A DNA stretch of 64,000 nucleotides from Levilactobacillus brevis (GCA_021383565.1 CP079699.1:248001-312000), one strand, 5' to 3'; numbered from the stretch's first letter, positions 19,540-28,248 are shown. A program made the numbers and translations. Notes: generated by a model from the sequence alone, not told the origin.

Positions 19540-19855
19540 TCTACGCAGTGTCACTGGTGGGCTTGGGTAGGCATCCATTTAGAACGGGAGGAACCCTGGT
19601 CAGCGGTTTGAACAGTGAACAAGAAATCCCATAAAATTTCACAATCCCATGAATAGCAGGTAAAACGCTTTCTTTTGCCGTAGGTCAACCTTGGGGAATT
19701 GACGGTCACTGCGGGATACCACACCATTTGCGGTTTTCTTAGTTGCTATGCTGAACAAGAGTGGTATTGTGGAGTTAGTTGTAGTAGAATTACGTTTGCG
19801 TTTGAATTTGGAACGAATTAATTAAGACTTTTTAGGCGGGTGCAAGCCCGTTTTC
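19540..19855 (+). promoter_or_regulatory. Candidate c-di-AMP (ydaO-type) riboswitch leader
   Basis: The 500-base gap before the KimA-type gene holds blocks resembling the ydaO/yuaA riboswitch: AACGGGAGGAACC at 19582-19594, TTGGGGAATTGACGG near 19691-19705, and GCGGGATACC at 19711-19720. Near the gene a stable hairpin (CGGGT-GCAA-GCCCG, 19837-19850) is followed by TTTTC and could be the off-switch terminator. The insertion between the first two blocks is longer than in the model RNA, so the call rests partly on the downstream gene. Bases 19432-19540 show nothing clear. Confidence 0.45.
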
Positions 19856-19884
19856 ATTATTTATGGGATAAGGAGTAAGTAGTC

Positions 19885-21720
19885 ATGTGGCGTTATTTAA
19901 AGCGGGTTTTGATTGGAAAACCCCTAAAGACCATGGATGAAGGCGGTCAGGCACTGACGAAGTTTAAGGCATTGGCCTTACTGTCATCTGACGCATTGTC
20001 CTCCGTGGCTTATGGTACTGAGCAAATTACGACAGTTCTGATTACCTTATCCGCGGCAGCTTTGATGTATCAATTGTGGGTTGCGGCGCTGGTCTTAGTC
20101 CTGTTGTTTGCGATCACGCTTTCTTACCAACAGATTATCCATGCCTATCCGACCGGTGGTGGCGCCTACGTGGTTGCCAGTACCAACTGGGGGCAGTCGG
20201 CCGGCTTAGTTGCCGGGGGATCGCTGCTGGTTGATTATATGCTGACCGTGGCGGTTTCCACGACATCTGGGACCGAGGCGATTACCTCGGCCATACCGGC
20301 ACTCTCACCTTATTCGGTGTTGGTTTCGGTATTGATTGTGATTGGAATCATGCTGTTGAATTTACGGGGGATGCGCGAATCCGCGGCATTCCTCACCGGT
20401 CCGGTTTATTTCTTCATTCTGATGATTGTCGTTATGATCGGGGTGGGCTTCTATAACATTGTGACCGGGAACATTACCTACCACGCTTCGGCACGGCTAG
20501 GCGGTTCCGTCTCCGGCATGACACTGTTGCTGTTCTTCCGGGCGTTCTCGTCTGGGTCTTCTTCCCTAACCGGGGTGGAAGCTATCAGTAATGCCGTGCC
20601 AAACTTTAAGAAGCCCAAGAGCCACAATGCATCGGCGACGTTGGCAATTATGGCGACCATCTTGGCCATCTTCTTCGGGGGCATCACGTTCCTTAGTTAC
20701 TACATGGGGATTCGGCCCGAAGCCAGCCAAACGGTGCTCTCGCAAATTGGGGTCGGCGTTTTTGGTCACGGGGTTATCTACTATTTGTTACAACTGTCAA
20801 CGGCTTTGATCTTAGCCGTTGCCGCCAACACCGGGTTCTCGGCCTTTCCAATTCTGGCCTACAACCTGGCGAAGGATAAGTTCTTACCTCACGCGTACCT
20901 GGACCGGGGGGATCGGTTGGGCTACTCCAACGGGATTATTTCCCTGGCGGTTGGCGCGATTGTCCTCATCTTCATCTTCCACGGGCAAACGACGCTGTTG
21001 ATTCCACTGTATGCGGTCGGGGTTTTCGTACCGTTTACCTTGTCACAATCTGGCATGATTATTCACTGGTTCCGTACGCGAGAAGGGTTCTGGCAGGGGA
21101 AGGCCTTTATCAACTTGATTGGAGCGCTGATTTCGGTGGTCCTGGTCATCTTCCTCTTGTTCCTGCACTTCGCCAACGTTTGGCCATACCTGATCATCAT
21201 GCCCCTGCTGCTGTTGCTGTTCTACCGCATTCACCAACATTACAAGAAGGTTGCTCGGCAACTGCGGGTGGCAGCCAAGACCAAGGCTGATATGCACGAA
21301 TACGATGGGGCAACGGTCATTGTGTTGGTCAGCAACATCACTCGGGTGACGGCCGGGGCCATCAACTATGCGCGGTCCATTGGGGATTACGTCATCGCGA
21401 TGCACGTGTCCTTCGACGAGAATCCGGAGAAGGAACACAAGACGGCTCAGGAATTCAAAGAAGAATTCCCGGACATCCGTTTCGTGGATATTCACTCGTC
21501 TTACCGGTCGATTGCGACGCCAACGTTGCGGTTCTGTGATGTCATTGCCAAACGGGCGGCTGAACGAAACTTTACCACCACGGTATTGGTTCCACAGTTT
21601 GTGCCGCGGCATCCTTGGCAAAACGTCCTGCATAACCAGACGGCGTTACGCTTACGGACGACCTTGAACTCACGAGAAAACATTATTGTCTCGACTTATA
21701 ACTATCACTTGAAAGAGTAG
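19885..21720 (+). CDS. kimA: KimA-type high-affinity potassium transporter (APC fold)
   Basis: 611 residues: about 12 membrane helices in the first 460, then a soluble C-terminal domain (from about 465). B. subtilis KimA (formerly YdaO) has the same length and layout; it takes up K+ with protons and is inhibited by c-di-AMP. The N-terminus (DEGGQALTKFKALALLSSDALSS) and SGTEAITSAIP are typical. AAGGAG precedes the ATG. A general amino-acid permease is the alternative. The riboswitch-like leader supports the potassium role. Confidence 0.8.
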   Translation: MWRYLKRVLIGKPLKTMDEGGQALTKFKALALLSSDALSSVAYGTEQITTVLITLSAAALMYQLWVAALVLVLLFAITLSYQQIIHAYPTGGGAYVVASTNWGQSAGLVAGGSLLVDYMLTVAVSTTSGTEAITSAIPALSPYSVLVSVLIVIGIMLLNLRGMRESAAFLTGPVYFFILMIVVMIGVGFYNIVTGNITYHASARLGGSVSGMTLLLFFRAFSSGSSSLTGVEAISNAVPNFKKPKSHNASATLAIMATILAIFFGGITFLSYYMGIRPEASQTVLSQIGVGVFGHGVIYYLLQLSTALILAVAANTGFSAFPILAYNLAKDKFLPHAYLDRGDRLGYSNGIISLAVGAIVLIFIFHGQTTLLIPLYAVGVFVPFTLSQSGMIIHWFRTREGFWQGKAFINLIGALISVVLVIFLLFLHFANVWPYLIIMPLLLLLFYRIHQHYKKVARQLRVAAKTKADMHEYDGATVIVLVSNITRVTAGAINYARSIGDYVIAMHVSFDENPEKEHKTAQEFKEEFPDIRFVDIHSSYRSIATPTLRFCDVIAKRAAERNFTTTVLVPQFVPRHPWQNVLHNQTALRLRTTLNSRENIIVSTYNYHLKE

Positions 21721-21725
21721 TACCG

Positions 21726-21763
21726 AAAGGCCCGCAAAACCAATTTGGTTTTGCGGGCCTTTT
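21726..21763 (+). terminator. Terminator after kimA
   Basis: Near-perfect 16-bp stem (AAAGGCCCGCAAAACC and its complement), then TTT. Confidence 0.9.
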
Positions 21764-21943
21764 ACATAGGTTAAAAGTAGAATTAACGCATTAGGTTCTG
21801 TAACAACAGTGTTCTTTCCGCTAAAATTTGTGAAACCAGAGGTCGGTGCCTGCTATGAAGGCCACCGCCAGCCCTAGTAATCTCTGGCGGAGTGATGCTT
21901 ACAATAACACCGGCGTTTGGCGAGCGGCAGGGCAGCGACCAAG

Positions 21944-22750
21944 CTACCGCAATCCCACCAGCGAGGCGAATGGGGGCACGAGGAGGTCGACCACAATGGA
22001 GATGATGACCACCGCAATCGAGGCCATGGACCCTTGAATGGAGCCCAGTTGAACGGCCTTGGCCGAGCCAACGGTGTGTCCAGCCGTCCCCAACCCTAAT
22101 CCGGCACCAATCGGGTCTTTGTCAATCCGGAAGAATTTAACCAGCCAGTCGCCCAGCGCGTAAATGATGACGGAGTTGAGGATGCAGGCCGTCGCCGTGA
22201 CCGCACCGACCCCGCCAATGGCATTGGAGATGGGCATGGCGATGGCCGTAGTCGCCGCCTGAGGGAGCATGGAGGCAATTCCCACCGTGTCGAGGCCAAT
22301 GAGCTTAGCCGCCTCGTAGATCACCAGCAGTGAGATGCTGAGGCCAATGATGAGGGACAAAATGATTTCTAGCCAAAAGCGTTTGACAATGTCGTTCCGG
22401 CGATAAAGCGGTACGGCAAAGGCAATGGTGGCGGGATTTAAGAACCAGAAGATGATGTCGCCCCCGGGCTTGTAGGCCGATCGGTAGAAGGTCTCCGTTG
22501 AGGTGCCGAAGGTCTTGGCTAGTAGAAACAGGACCAGGATACCGAGAACCATACCGACAAAGAGCGGTTGGAAGAGGAAGAAGCCCTTACTGATCTTGAA
22601 GAGCCACTGACCAATTAAGTAGACGACCAGCGATAAGAAGATACCAAAGATGGCATTACCAGCGGTGGAGCCGTCGGCGTTGAGTCCGAGACCGTCGCCG
22701 AGCCATTTGCCCCACAACGCTAAATTGGGGTTTTCCGCTAAAATTAACAT
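21944..22750 (-). CDS. lrgB: LrgB/CidB family membrane protein (first copy)
   Basis: 268 residues, all hydrophobic helices, with the family motifs YKPGGDIIFWFLNPATIAFA and GLGLGTAGHTVGSAKA. LrgB works with LrgA; the pair was described as an antiholin-like system modulating murein hydrolases, and in B. subtilis as a pyruvate facilitator (PftAB). The start at 22750 follows GAAGAAGG, 24 bp after lrgA. It is about four-fifths identical by eye to the second copy at 23553. A perfect 7-bp stem (CCGCCAG/CTGGCGG) lies downstream at 21865-21890. Confidence 0.9.
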   Translation of the reverse strand: MLILAENPNLALWGKWLGDGLGLNADGSTAGNAIFGIFLSLVVYLIGQWLFKISKGFFLFQPLFVGMVLGILVLFLLAKTFGTSTETFYRSAYKPGGDIIFWFLNPATIAFAVPLYRRNDIVKRFWLEIILSLIIGLSISLLVIYEAAKLIGLDTVGIASMLPQAATTAIAMPISNAIGGVGAVTATACILNSVIIYALGDWLVKFFRIDKDPIGAGLGLGTAGHTVGSAKAVQLGSIQGSMASIAVVIISIVVDLLVPPFASLVGLR

Positions 22751-22774
22751 GTTATAACCTTCTTCGTTTAGGCG

Positions 22775-23218
22775 CTAAAGTGTCGACTCTTGCTTCACCG
22801 CACAACTACGGTGAAACAGGTGTTGCCGAAGCCAGATTAGTCCAACGGCGGTGTAGCTGACCAGCACCAGCATGACGATGGTGGCAATCAATACGACGGC
22901 CGTGATCTGCAAGCCCTGAGCCTTTAAAATATCCAGGCTGGCTGCAAGCTGAACGCCGGCAGGAACAAAGAGAAAAGCAATCAGGCTGATCATGAAATCA
23001 GCGAATTTTTCAACTTGACGTAATTTTAAAATATGGGTGGCCAGTAGAGTGTAGAGAATCACAATCCCGATGACTGGCGTAGGGACGGGGAGCGAGGCGG
23101 GGAACAGAGGAGAGATCAGACTTGCCACAAAGAGAATTGCAGCGAAGATACTCATCTGGACCAGAATTGGTGCCGGTTGTTCCTCGGTCGTCTCAGTCGT
23201 TGAATGCTGTTGAGCCAA
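22775..23218 (-). CDS. lrgA: LrgA/CidA family membrane protein (first copy)
   Basis: 147 residues from TTG at 23218, which follows AAAGGAGAT; an in-frame ATG at 23272 has no ribosome site. Four membrane helices with the motif SPLFPASLPVPTPVIG and a holin-like overall form. The hydrophilic N-terminal 25 residues are Thr/Glu-rich. Pairs with the lrgB just downstream. A cre-like site and promoter lie upstream, absent from the second pair. Confidence 0.9.
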   Translation of the reverse strand: MAQQHSTTETTEEQPAPILVQMSIFAAILFVASLISPLFPASLPVPTPVIGIVILYTLLATHILKLRQVEKFADFMISLIAFLFVPAGVQLAASLDILKAQGLQITAVVLIATIVMLVLVSYTAVGLIWLRQHLFHRSCAVKQESTL

Positions 23219-23308
23219 GATAAAATCTCCTTTCAAACGCAAAGCTAGGTACTGCGATGCGAGAGAGTTCACAAAGGAAACCTTGGCAGAGGCAGAATGA
23301 AACTCACT

Positions 23309-23323
23309 GTGAAACCGCTCTCA
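23309..23323. promoter_or_regulatory. cre-like site (CcpA) before lrgAB copy 1
   Basis: GTGAAACCGCTCTCA matches the cre consensus WTGNAANCGNWNNCA at every fixed base but the first. It lies 14 bases downstream of the -10, where CcpA would block transcription. B. subtilis pftAB is also under CcpA control. Confidence 0.55.
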
Positions 23324-23336
23324 ATCGCTCACCATT

Positions 23337-23365
23337 ATTATATGGGATTCGAGCGGCGTGCACAA
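23337..23365 (-). promoter_or_regulatory. Promoter of lrgAB copy 1
   Basis: On the minus strand TTGTGC, a 17-base spacer, TATAAT. A second hairpin (CACTTG-TGCAG / CTGCAAGTG, 23399-23428) lies upstream of it; its role is unknown. The rest of 23366-23552 shows nothing else. Confidence 0.7.
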
Positions 23366-23552
23366 GTTCGAACTGCGCTGTGACGCGGTTTATAGGGCCA
23401 CTTGTGCAGTGATCTGGTCCTGCAAGTGACCGAGTGAGGTTTCAAAAAGCTTTTCAGGACGACTATTTTTTCACAAGCGCGGAATTTTTCTTCAAAAGGG
23501 GGCCACGATTGGCAGAAACGACCAAAACTAAAATTATTTTTGTTGAATGTGG

Positions 23553-24359
23553 CTACTTGAGCCCCATGAATGCGGCGAATGGCGGAACGACGATGTCAAC
23601 CACGATGGAAATAATGACGACCGCGATGGACGCCATGGACCCTTGAATGGATCCCAGTTGCAGGGCTTTGGCAGAACCCACTGTGTGACCAGCCGTTCCT
23701 AAGCCGAGTCCGGCGCCGATGGGGTCGTTGTTGATCCGGAAGAATTTAACCAGCCAGTCGCCCAGCGCGTAAATAATGACGGCGTTGAGGATGCAGGCCA
23801 TGGCGGTAACCGCGGCATTGCCCCCAATCGCGGTGGCAATTGGCATGGCGATCGCCGTGGTTGCGGCTTGTGGTAGCATAGAGGCGATGCCAATGTCGTT
23901 GAGTCCGAGGAGCTTGGCTGCGCCGTAAATGAAGAACAATGACGCAATCAAACCAATAATTAAAGACAAAACGATTTCGAGCCAGAACCGCTTGACGACA
24001 TCATTTCGTCGGTACAGCGGGATAGCAAAGGCAATCGTGGCGGGGTTTAAGAACCAGAAGATGATGTCCCCACCGGGTTTGTAAGCGGACTTATAGAAGG
24101 TTGCGGTCGTGGTGCCGAAGAACTTCGCCATGAGGAAGAGGATAAAAATCCCCAATACCATGCCGACGAAGAGGGGTTGGAAGAGGAAGAACCCCTTGCC
24201 AATCTTAAAGAGCCATTGGCCGATTAAATAAACTGATAAGGAAAGAAAAATTCCAAAGACGGCATTGCCTGCGGGTGCGCCGGCGGCATTAGTGCCGAGT
24301 GCGTCGCCTAACCACTTACCCCAGACAGCCATGTGTGGCGCGGTTGTCAAAATTATCAT
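23553..24359 (-). CDS. lrgB: LrgB/CidB family membrane protein (second copy)
   Basis: 268 residues from ATG at 24359 (a GTG at 24365 is also in frame), with the same motifs as the first copy (YKPGGDIIFWFLNPATIAFA, GLGLGTAGHTVGSAKA). Partner of the lrgA at 24407. The two lrgAB pairs lie head-to-tail on the minus strand, so the pair has been duplicated. Confidence 0.9.
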   Translation of the reverse strand: MIILTTAPHMAVWGKWLGDALGTNAAGAPAGNAVFGIFLSLSVYLIGQWLFKIGKGFFLFQPLFVGMVLGIFILFLMAKFFGTTTATFYKSAYKPGGDIIFWFLNPATIAFAIPLYRRNDVVKRFWLEIVLSLIIGLIASLFFIYGAAKLLGLNDIGIASMLPQAATTAIAMPIATAIGGNAAVTAMACILNAVIIYALGDWLVKFFRINNDPIGAGLGLGTAGHTVGSAKALQLGSIQGSMASIAVVIISIVVDIVVPPFAAFMGLK

Positions 24360-24406
24360 GAACACTCATCTCTCTTATGCGTTTAAACCGATGACGGAAC
24401 AACCAA

Positions 24407-24847
24407 TTATGACTTAATATCAACGCTGCGGTGGAAGATGTGCTTCCGAATCCAAATCATGCCGGCGGTAGTATAGGCCACGACGACCAACATGACAATC
24501 GTTGCGATTAGGACCACACCCACAATCTGTAGGCCTTGGGTCTTGAGAATGTCCAGGCTGGCGGCCAGTTGAATCCCAGACGGAACGAACAGAAAGGCAA
24601 TTAGGCTGATCATAAAATCACCAAATTTTTCAACATTCCGGAGCTTGACGATGTGTGTTGCTAGTAGGACGTAGAGTATAATGAGCCCGATAACCGGCGT
24701 GGGAACAGGAAAAGATGGCGGGAAGAGGGGCGAAATCAGACTGGAGACAAACAAAATTGCGGCGAAGATCGCCATTTGCACAATGATTGGCGAGGGCTTC
24801 TCCTCAGTCTGCTCTGTCGTTTGGGGAACTTTATCTTGGCTAGCCAT
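24407..24847 (-). CDS. lrgA: LrgA/CidA family membrane protein (second copy)
   Basis: 146 residues from ATG at 24847 after AAAGGAGAT. Four helices; motif SPLFPPSFPVPTPVIG. The hydrophilic N-terminus (about 23 residues) differs most from the first copy. It forms holin-like oligomers in the family model, or the small subunit of a pyruvate facilitator. Confidence 0.9.
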   Translation of the reverse strand: MASQDKVPQTTEQTEEKPSPIIVQMAIFAAILFVSSLISPLFPPSFPVPTPVIGLIILYVLLATHIVKLRNVEKFGDFMISLIAFLFVPSGIQLAASLDILKTQGLQIVGVVLIATIVMLVVVAYTTAGMIWIRKHIFHRSVDIKS

Positions 24848-24967
24848 AGAAAAATCTCCTTTCGATGAAACACCAAATCTAAGTGACCATCAACTCAATT
24901 TCACAAGGAAATTAGGCGCCTATTATGAATAAATTAATATGGGCTTAAAATCTCCTGAACTAACCTC

Positions 24968-24996
24968 ATTATATTGGGGCCCTTCTAATTACACAA
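24968..24996 (-). promoter_or_regulatory. Promoter of lrgAB copy 2
   Basis: On the minus strand TTGTGT, a 17-base spacer, TATAAT. The layout matches the copy 1 promoter, but no cre site is seen near it. The leader is about 110 bases. Confidence 0.75.
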
Positions 24997-25183
24997 GCTT
25001 AATCTCCGCCATTTCGGTAATTACGGTATATTTATTAACTAATATTGTGACGAATAAAGTAGGCATTTGTTTTCATCAGTTTTTCGCTGAACTAACTAAG
25101 TGTTGAATGGAAGATATGAGTTTGTGAAAAATGGTCAGACCAATTGAAAACCTTAACTTTTCTGAACATTCTTAAAATGGCGG

Positions 25184-25212
25184 TTGTGTTTAAATTGGGA
25201 GATTTGTATAAT
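25184..25212 (+). promoter_or_regulatory. tagO promoter
   Basis: TTGTGT, 17-base spacer, TATAAT, 37 bases before the start codon. The stretch from 24997 to here is AT-rich and shows nothing else. Confidence 0.8.
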
Positions 25213-25248
25213 TAGCAAAAGATATGTAGAAAAGAAAGAGGACACTTT

Positions 25249-26343
25249 ATGAGATTTGAGATTATTGTTAGCTTATTTGCTACCATGATTATCTCCGCAG
25301 TCCTAACGCCGTTTGTACGCCGCTTCGCGTTTCAAATTGGTGCGGTGGATAAACCGAATCAGCGACGGGTCAATAAGATTCCAATGCCAACGTTGGGTGG
25401 CCTGGCGATTTTTATTGCGTTTACTTTTTCAACCATGTTCCTCTTGCGTGACCAGATGCCAACGCAACAGTTGTGGGGCCTGTTCGGCGGTGAATGTATC
25501 ATTATCGCCGGGGGCATGATTGATGACGTTTTTGAATTAAAGCCACGGCAAAAGGTCATGTTTCAATTGGCCGCAGCCCTGGAAGTTTACTTCGTGGCGG
25601 GCGTCCGGATGCGTTACCTGACGTTACCGTTTGTGGGCGTCTGGCACTTTGGCTGGTTGGCCTTGCCGATTACGCTGTTGTGGATTGTGGCCATCGTTAA
25701 CGCCATCAACCTGATCGATGGGCTGGATGGTCTGGCAACGGGGGTCTCAATCATTGCATTGACGACCACCGGGATTACGGGGTTGTTCTTCTTAAACGTC
25801 GCCAACACTTGGGTGGCCATCATGATCTTTGCGTTGGTGGCCGCGATGGTCGGCTTCTTGCCGTATAACTTCTTCCCGGCGCGCATTTATTTGGGAGACA
25901 CCGGGGCTCAGTTCATTGGATTCATGATTGCCTGTTTCTCGCTGTACGGGTTGAAGAATGTCACGTTTATCTCCGTGATCATCCCCGTGATTATCCTCGG
26001 GGTACCCATCACGGATACGGTCTACGCCATGATTCGGCGGATCTTGAATAAGCAACCCATCTCACACGCGGACAAGCACCACTTACACCATCGCTTGATG
26101 CAACTGGGCTTGACCCACCGGCAGACGGTACTCGTGATTTACGGGATTGCGCTGATTTTTTCCTTTATTTCACTGCTGTATCCATTGTCCACGATTTGGG
26201 GGTCCGTCCTCCTGACGATTGCCATTCTGATTGGTTTGGAACTGTTCGTCGAGGCCATTGGCTTGGTGGGCTCGGATCGCCAGCCACTGTTGCACTGGAT
26301 TAAGCGTATTGTGAAGCAGTTGACGTCTAAAAATTCAGATTAG
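25249..26343 (+). CDS. tagO: Undecaprenyl-phosphate GlcNAc-1-phosphate transferase
   Basis: Starts teichoic acid or surface polysaccharide synthesis by moving GlcNAc-1-phosphate from UDP-GlcNAc to the lipid carrier, at the membrane. 364 residues, about 11 helices, MraY/WecA family. Motifs: GGMIDDVFELKPRQK, NAINLIDGLDGLATG, YLGDTGAQFIGF and the HADKHHLHHRL loop. Monocistronic: its own promoter and terminator. Confidence 0.93.
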   Translation: MRFEIIVSLFATMIISAVLTPFVRRFAFQIGAVDKPNQRRVNKIPMPTLGGLAIFIAFTFSTMFLLRDQMPTQQLWGLFGGECIIIAGGMIDDVFELKPRQKVMFQLAAALEVYFVAGVRMRYLTLPFVGVWHFGWLALPITLLWIVAIVNAINLIDGLDGLATGVSIIALTTTGITGLFFLNVANTWVAIMIFALVAAMVGFLPYNFFPARIYLGDTGAQFIGFMIACFSLYGLKNVTFISVIIPVIILGVPITDTVYAMIRRILNKQPISHADKHHLHHRLMQLGLTHRQTVLVIYGIALIFSFISLLYPLSTIWGSVLLTIAILIGLELFVEAIGLVGSDRQPLLHWIKRIVKQLTSKNSD

Positions 26344-26382
26344 TTTTGAGTGACCTCTGTGTCAGGGGCGGTCAAACGATTA

Positions 26383-26430
26383 AGGGCCGCGTGCTCACCT
26401 CATTCGCAGGTGGGGACGCGGCCTTTGCTT
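26383..26430 (+). terminator. Terminator after tagO
   Basis: AGGGCCGCGT-CACC pairs with GGTG-ACGCGGCCT around CTCATTCGCA; the T-run is short. Confidence 0.75.
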
Positions 26431-26461
26431 ATATCTTCCGCAGCTTGGTTGGGAGCTGGAC

Positions 26462-26636
26462 GCCTTGCCGTTCGCGGAATCTAGGCTGGATCGCTGGGGA
26501 AGGACGGTCCAAGCCATAGGGCGGTCTCGGACCTTGCTTTGAGCCGGGAACCCGTCGTCTCAAAGTCACCGATTTTGTGGCAAAACTCACCACGAAATCC
26601 CCCGGCTGAGCCTAGATTCCGCTTCACTCTCGGCTA
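26462..26636 (+). repeat. Structured intergenic element, type 1, copy A
   Basis: Head GCCTTGCCGTTCGC, tail GCTTCACTCTCGGCTA. Stem P1 CGGAATCTAGGCT / AGCCTAGATTCCG is a perfect 13 bp. P2 is GGTCC-AG / CT-GGACC, P3 CTTTGAG / CTCAAAG, P4 ATTTTGTGG / CCACGAAAT. Copies at 36021 and 60685 keep the same head, tail and loops but have different paired stem sequences. No reading frame. Function unknown. Confidence 0.8.
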
Positions 26637-26825
26637 CGATGGTCAACGGTCAACAAAAATGAGCTCAAGGCCGATACCAGTTGCTTCAGCAGTTGAGTAG
26701 TGGGTCGACCCCCGAACTTTAAAAATCCCAATCATTTTCAGTGACAATGCTTGATAACGACGAGACTTGCACTGCTATTATTGTTGTAGCAACGATTAAC
26801 TATTGTTCATGGCAGGTATTCTGTG

Positions 26826-26862
26826 TAGCCGTGAGTGAGTCAAATTTGGCGAACGGCAAGGC
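26826..26862 (-). repeat. Minimal type 1 element (head joined to tail)
   Basis: On the minus strand GCCTTGCCGTTCGC is joined by CAAATTT to GACTCACTCACGGCTA. It looks like a type 1 copy that has lost the whole P2-P4 core. It faces copy A tail to tail. The bases between (26637-26825) hold nothing I can name. Confidence 0.7.
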
Positions 26863-26884
26863 GACTAGCTCTGCAGTTTACAGC

Positions 26885-26930
26885 AAAAAAGCCCGGTCGA
26901 TTGTAAATAGGCAATCGGCCGGGCCTTTCG
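26885..26930 (-). terminator. Terminator of the hydrolase gene
   Basis: On the minus strand GGCCCGGCCGATTG pairs with CAATCGACCGGGC, then TTTTTT. Confidence 0.85.
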
Positions 26931-26941
26931 TAAGACGTGAT

Positions 26942-27943
26942 TTAGTTCAGATATTGGTTAAAGAAGGTAGCCAACTTGTCAAATGGAATCAGATCACGGT
27001 TGACGCCACCGTCATACAGGTCGGTATGCACGGCGCCAGGAATCGTCATGAATTCCTTGTTGTCGGTGTACTTGGAGTTGGTCGTCATCTTCTTGTATTC
27101 ATCCTTACTAAAGTAGTAGGAGTGCGCCTTGTCCCCGTGGACCATCAGAACAGCACTGCGAATTTCGTTGGTGTACTGGTTGATTGGCTGGTTGACGAAG
27201 AACATTGTCCCCGTGACGTTCCACCCCTCATTGGAGTTGACGGAACGGGCATGGTAACCGCGATCAGTCTTGTAGTAAGCATTGTAATCGCGGATGAATT
27301 GGGGCGCATCGGCGGGGACGGGATCGACCACGCCCCCGGCCCGCTTGTAAGCCCCGCTTTGGTAATCGGCCGTCCGTTGCTGATTGAGGCTGACCTTCAG
27401 TTGATGCCGGTCTTCTTCGTTATCGTTGTCATCGAAGTAGCCGTTGGCGTTGACCCGGCTCATGTTGTACATGGTCATGGTTGCGGTGGCCTTCACCCGA
27501 GTGTCGAGCGAAGCGGCGTTTAAGGCCATACCGCCCATCCCACAGATACCAATCATCCCTAGTTTGTCGGGATCGACGTTGGGTTGTGTGGCGAGAAAAT
27601 CAATGGCGGCCTGGAAGTCTTCGGTGTTAATGTCAGGAGAGGCCATGAACCGGGCTTGACCACCACTTTCACCCGTAAATGAGGGGTCAAAGGCAATCGT
27701 CAAGAAGCCGCGTTCGGCCATCGTTTGGGCGTAGATACCGGAAGATTGTTCCTTGACGGCACCAAAGGGTCCACTGACCGCGATGGCAGGCAGTTTGCCG
27801 GTGGCGTTCTTAGGGGTGTACATGTCGGCGGCTAAGGTAATGCCGTAGCGGTTGTGGAAGGTGACCTTTTGGTGGTCAACTTGGTCACTCTTGGGAAAAG
27901 TCTTGTCCCAGTCGGTAGTAAGCGTTAATTTTTCGTTTGTCAT
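26942..27943 (-). CDS. Alpha/beta hydrolase with cysteine nucleophile
   Basis: 333 residues. The nucleophile elbow reads GICGMGG (about 132-138), with cysteine where serine is usual, as in dienelactone hydrolases. An acid in LMVHGDKAHS and a histidine in GAVHTDLYDGG near the C-terminus complete the triad. The oxyanion region is VSGPFGAVKEQ. No signal peptide. Substrate unknown. It overlaps the small gene upstream by 4 bases (ATGA), and the two are divergent from a LysR regulator. Confidence 0.85.
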   Translation of the reverse strand: MTNEKLTLTTDWDKTFPKSDQVDHQKVTFHNRYGITLAADMYTPKNATGKLPAIAVSGPFGAVKEQSSGIYAQTMAERGFLTIAFDPSFTGESGGQARFMASPDINTEDFQAAIDFLATQPNVDPDKLGMIGICGMGGMALNAASLDTRVKATATMTMYNMSRVNANGYFDDNDNEEDRHQLKVSLNQQRTADYQSGAYKRAGGVVDPVPADAPQFIRDYNAYYKTDRGYHARSVNSNEGWNVTGTMFFVNQPINQYTNEIRSAVLMVHGDKAHSYYFSKDEYKKMTTNSKYTDNKEFMTIPGAVHTDLYDGGVNRDLIPFDKLATFFNQYLN

Positions 27944-28179
27944 TTATCTGACTCCCTTTTCTTTAGTTGGCAGGCAAGAAAGTCCAAACAGTCAATTTGT
28001 GATTCGGTCTGGCGCAGTTCTTGTAGGAGATGCTGACGATGTTGCTGTAAGAGTAACTGTGAGTGGGGATGATCACCGGCGTTGAAACTGACTAAAAACT
28101 TTTGCGTCAGGCGCGCGTCACATCCTGCATCGGCAAGGTTCTGTTGAATAAGTCCTAATTTGTCATTTACATTAACCAT
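27940..28179 (-). CDS. Small helical protein resembling a MerR-regulator tail
   Basis: 79 residues. The segment LLLQQHRQHLLQELRQTESQ followed by CLDFLACQL parallels the tail of the MerR-like gene at 10580 (ILTQHRQERLAAIHQYERQI, then GIDYLRFQL). It has no DNA-binding half, so it may be a stand-alone dimerising or effector domain, or a shortened regulator. Start ATG at 28179 after GGAAGGA; translationally coupled to the hydrolase. Confidence 0.65.
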   Translation of the reverse strand: MVNVNDKLGLIQQNLADAGCDARLTQKFLVSFNAGDHPHSQLLLQQHRQHLLQELRQTESQIDCLDFLACQLKKRESDK

Positions 28180-28208
28180 GGCTTGTCCTTCCTTTGCTGT
28201 GAGTACAG

Positions 28209-28237
28209 TTTACCTGCAACCACCAATTATGTATAAT
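28209..28237 (+). promoter_or_regulatory. Promoter of the second lysR gene
   Basis: TTTACC, 17-base spacer, TATAAT. Confidence 0.65.
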
Positions 28238-28248
28238 ACTTAATGAAG

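Noticed and set aside
26741-27523. Plus-strand open frame of 260 codons over the hydrolase gene
   Set aside because: Antisense shadow of a strong minus-strand hydrolase with visible catalytic motifs; low-complexity Val-rich product and no ribosome site.
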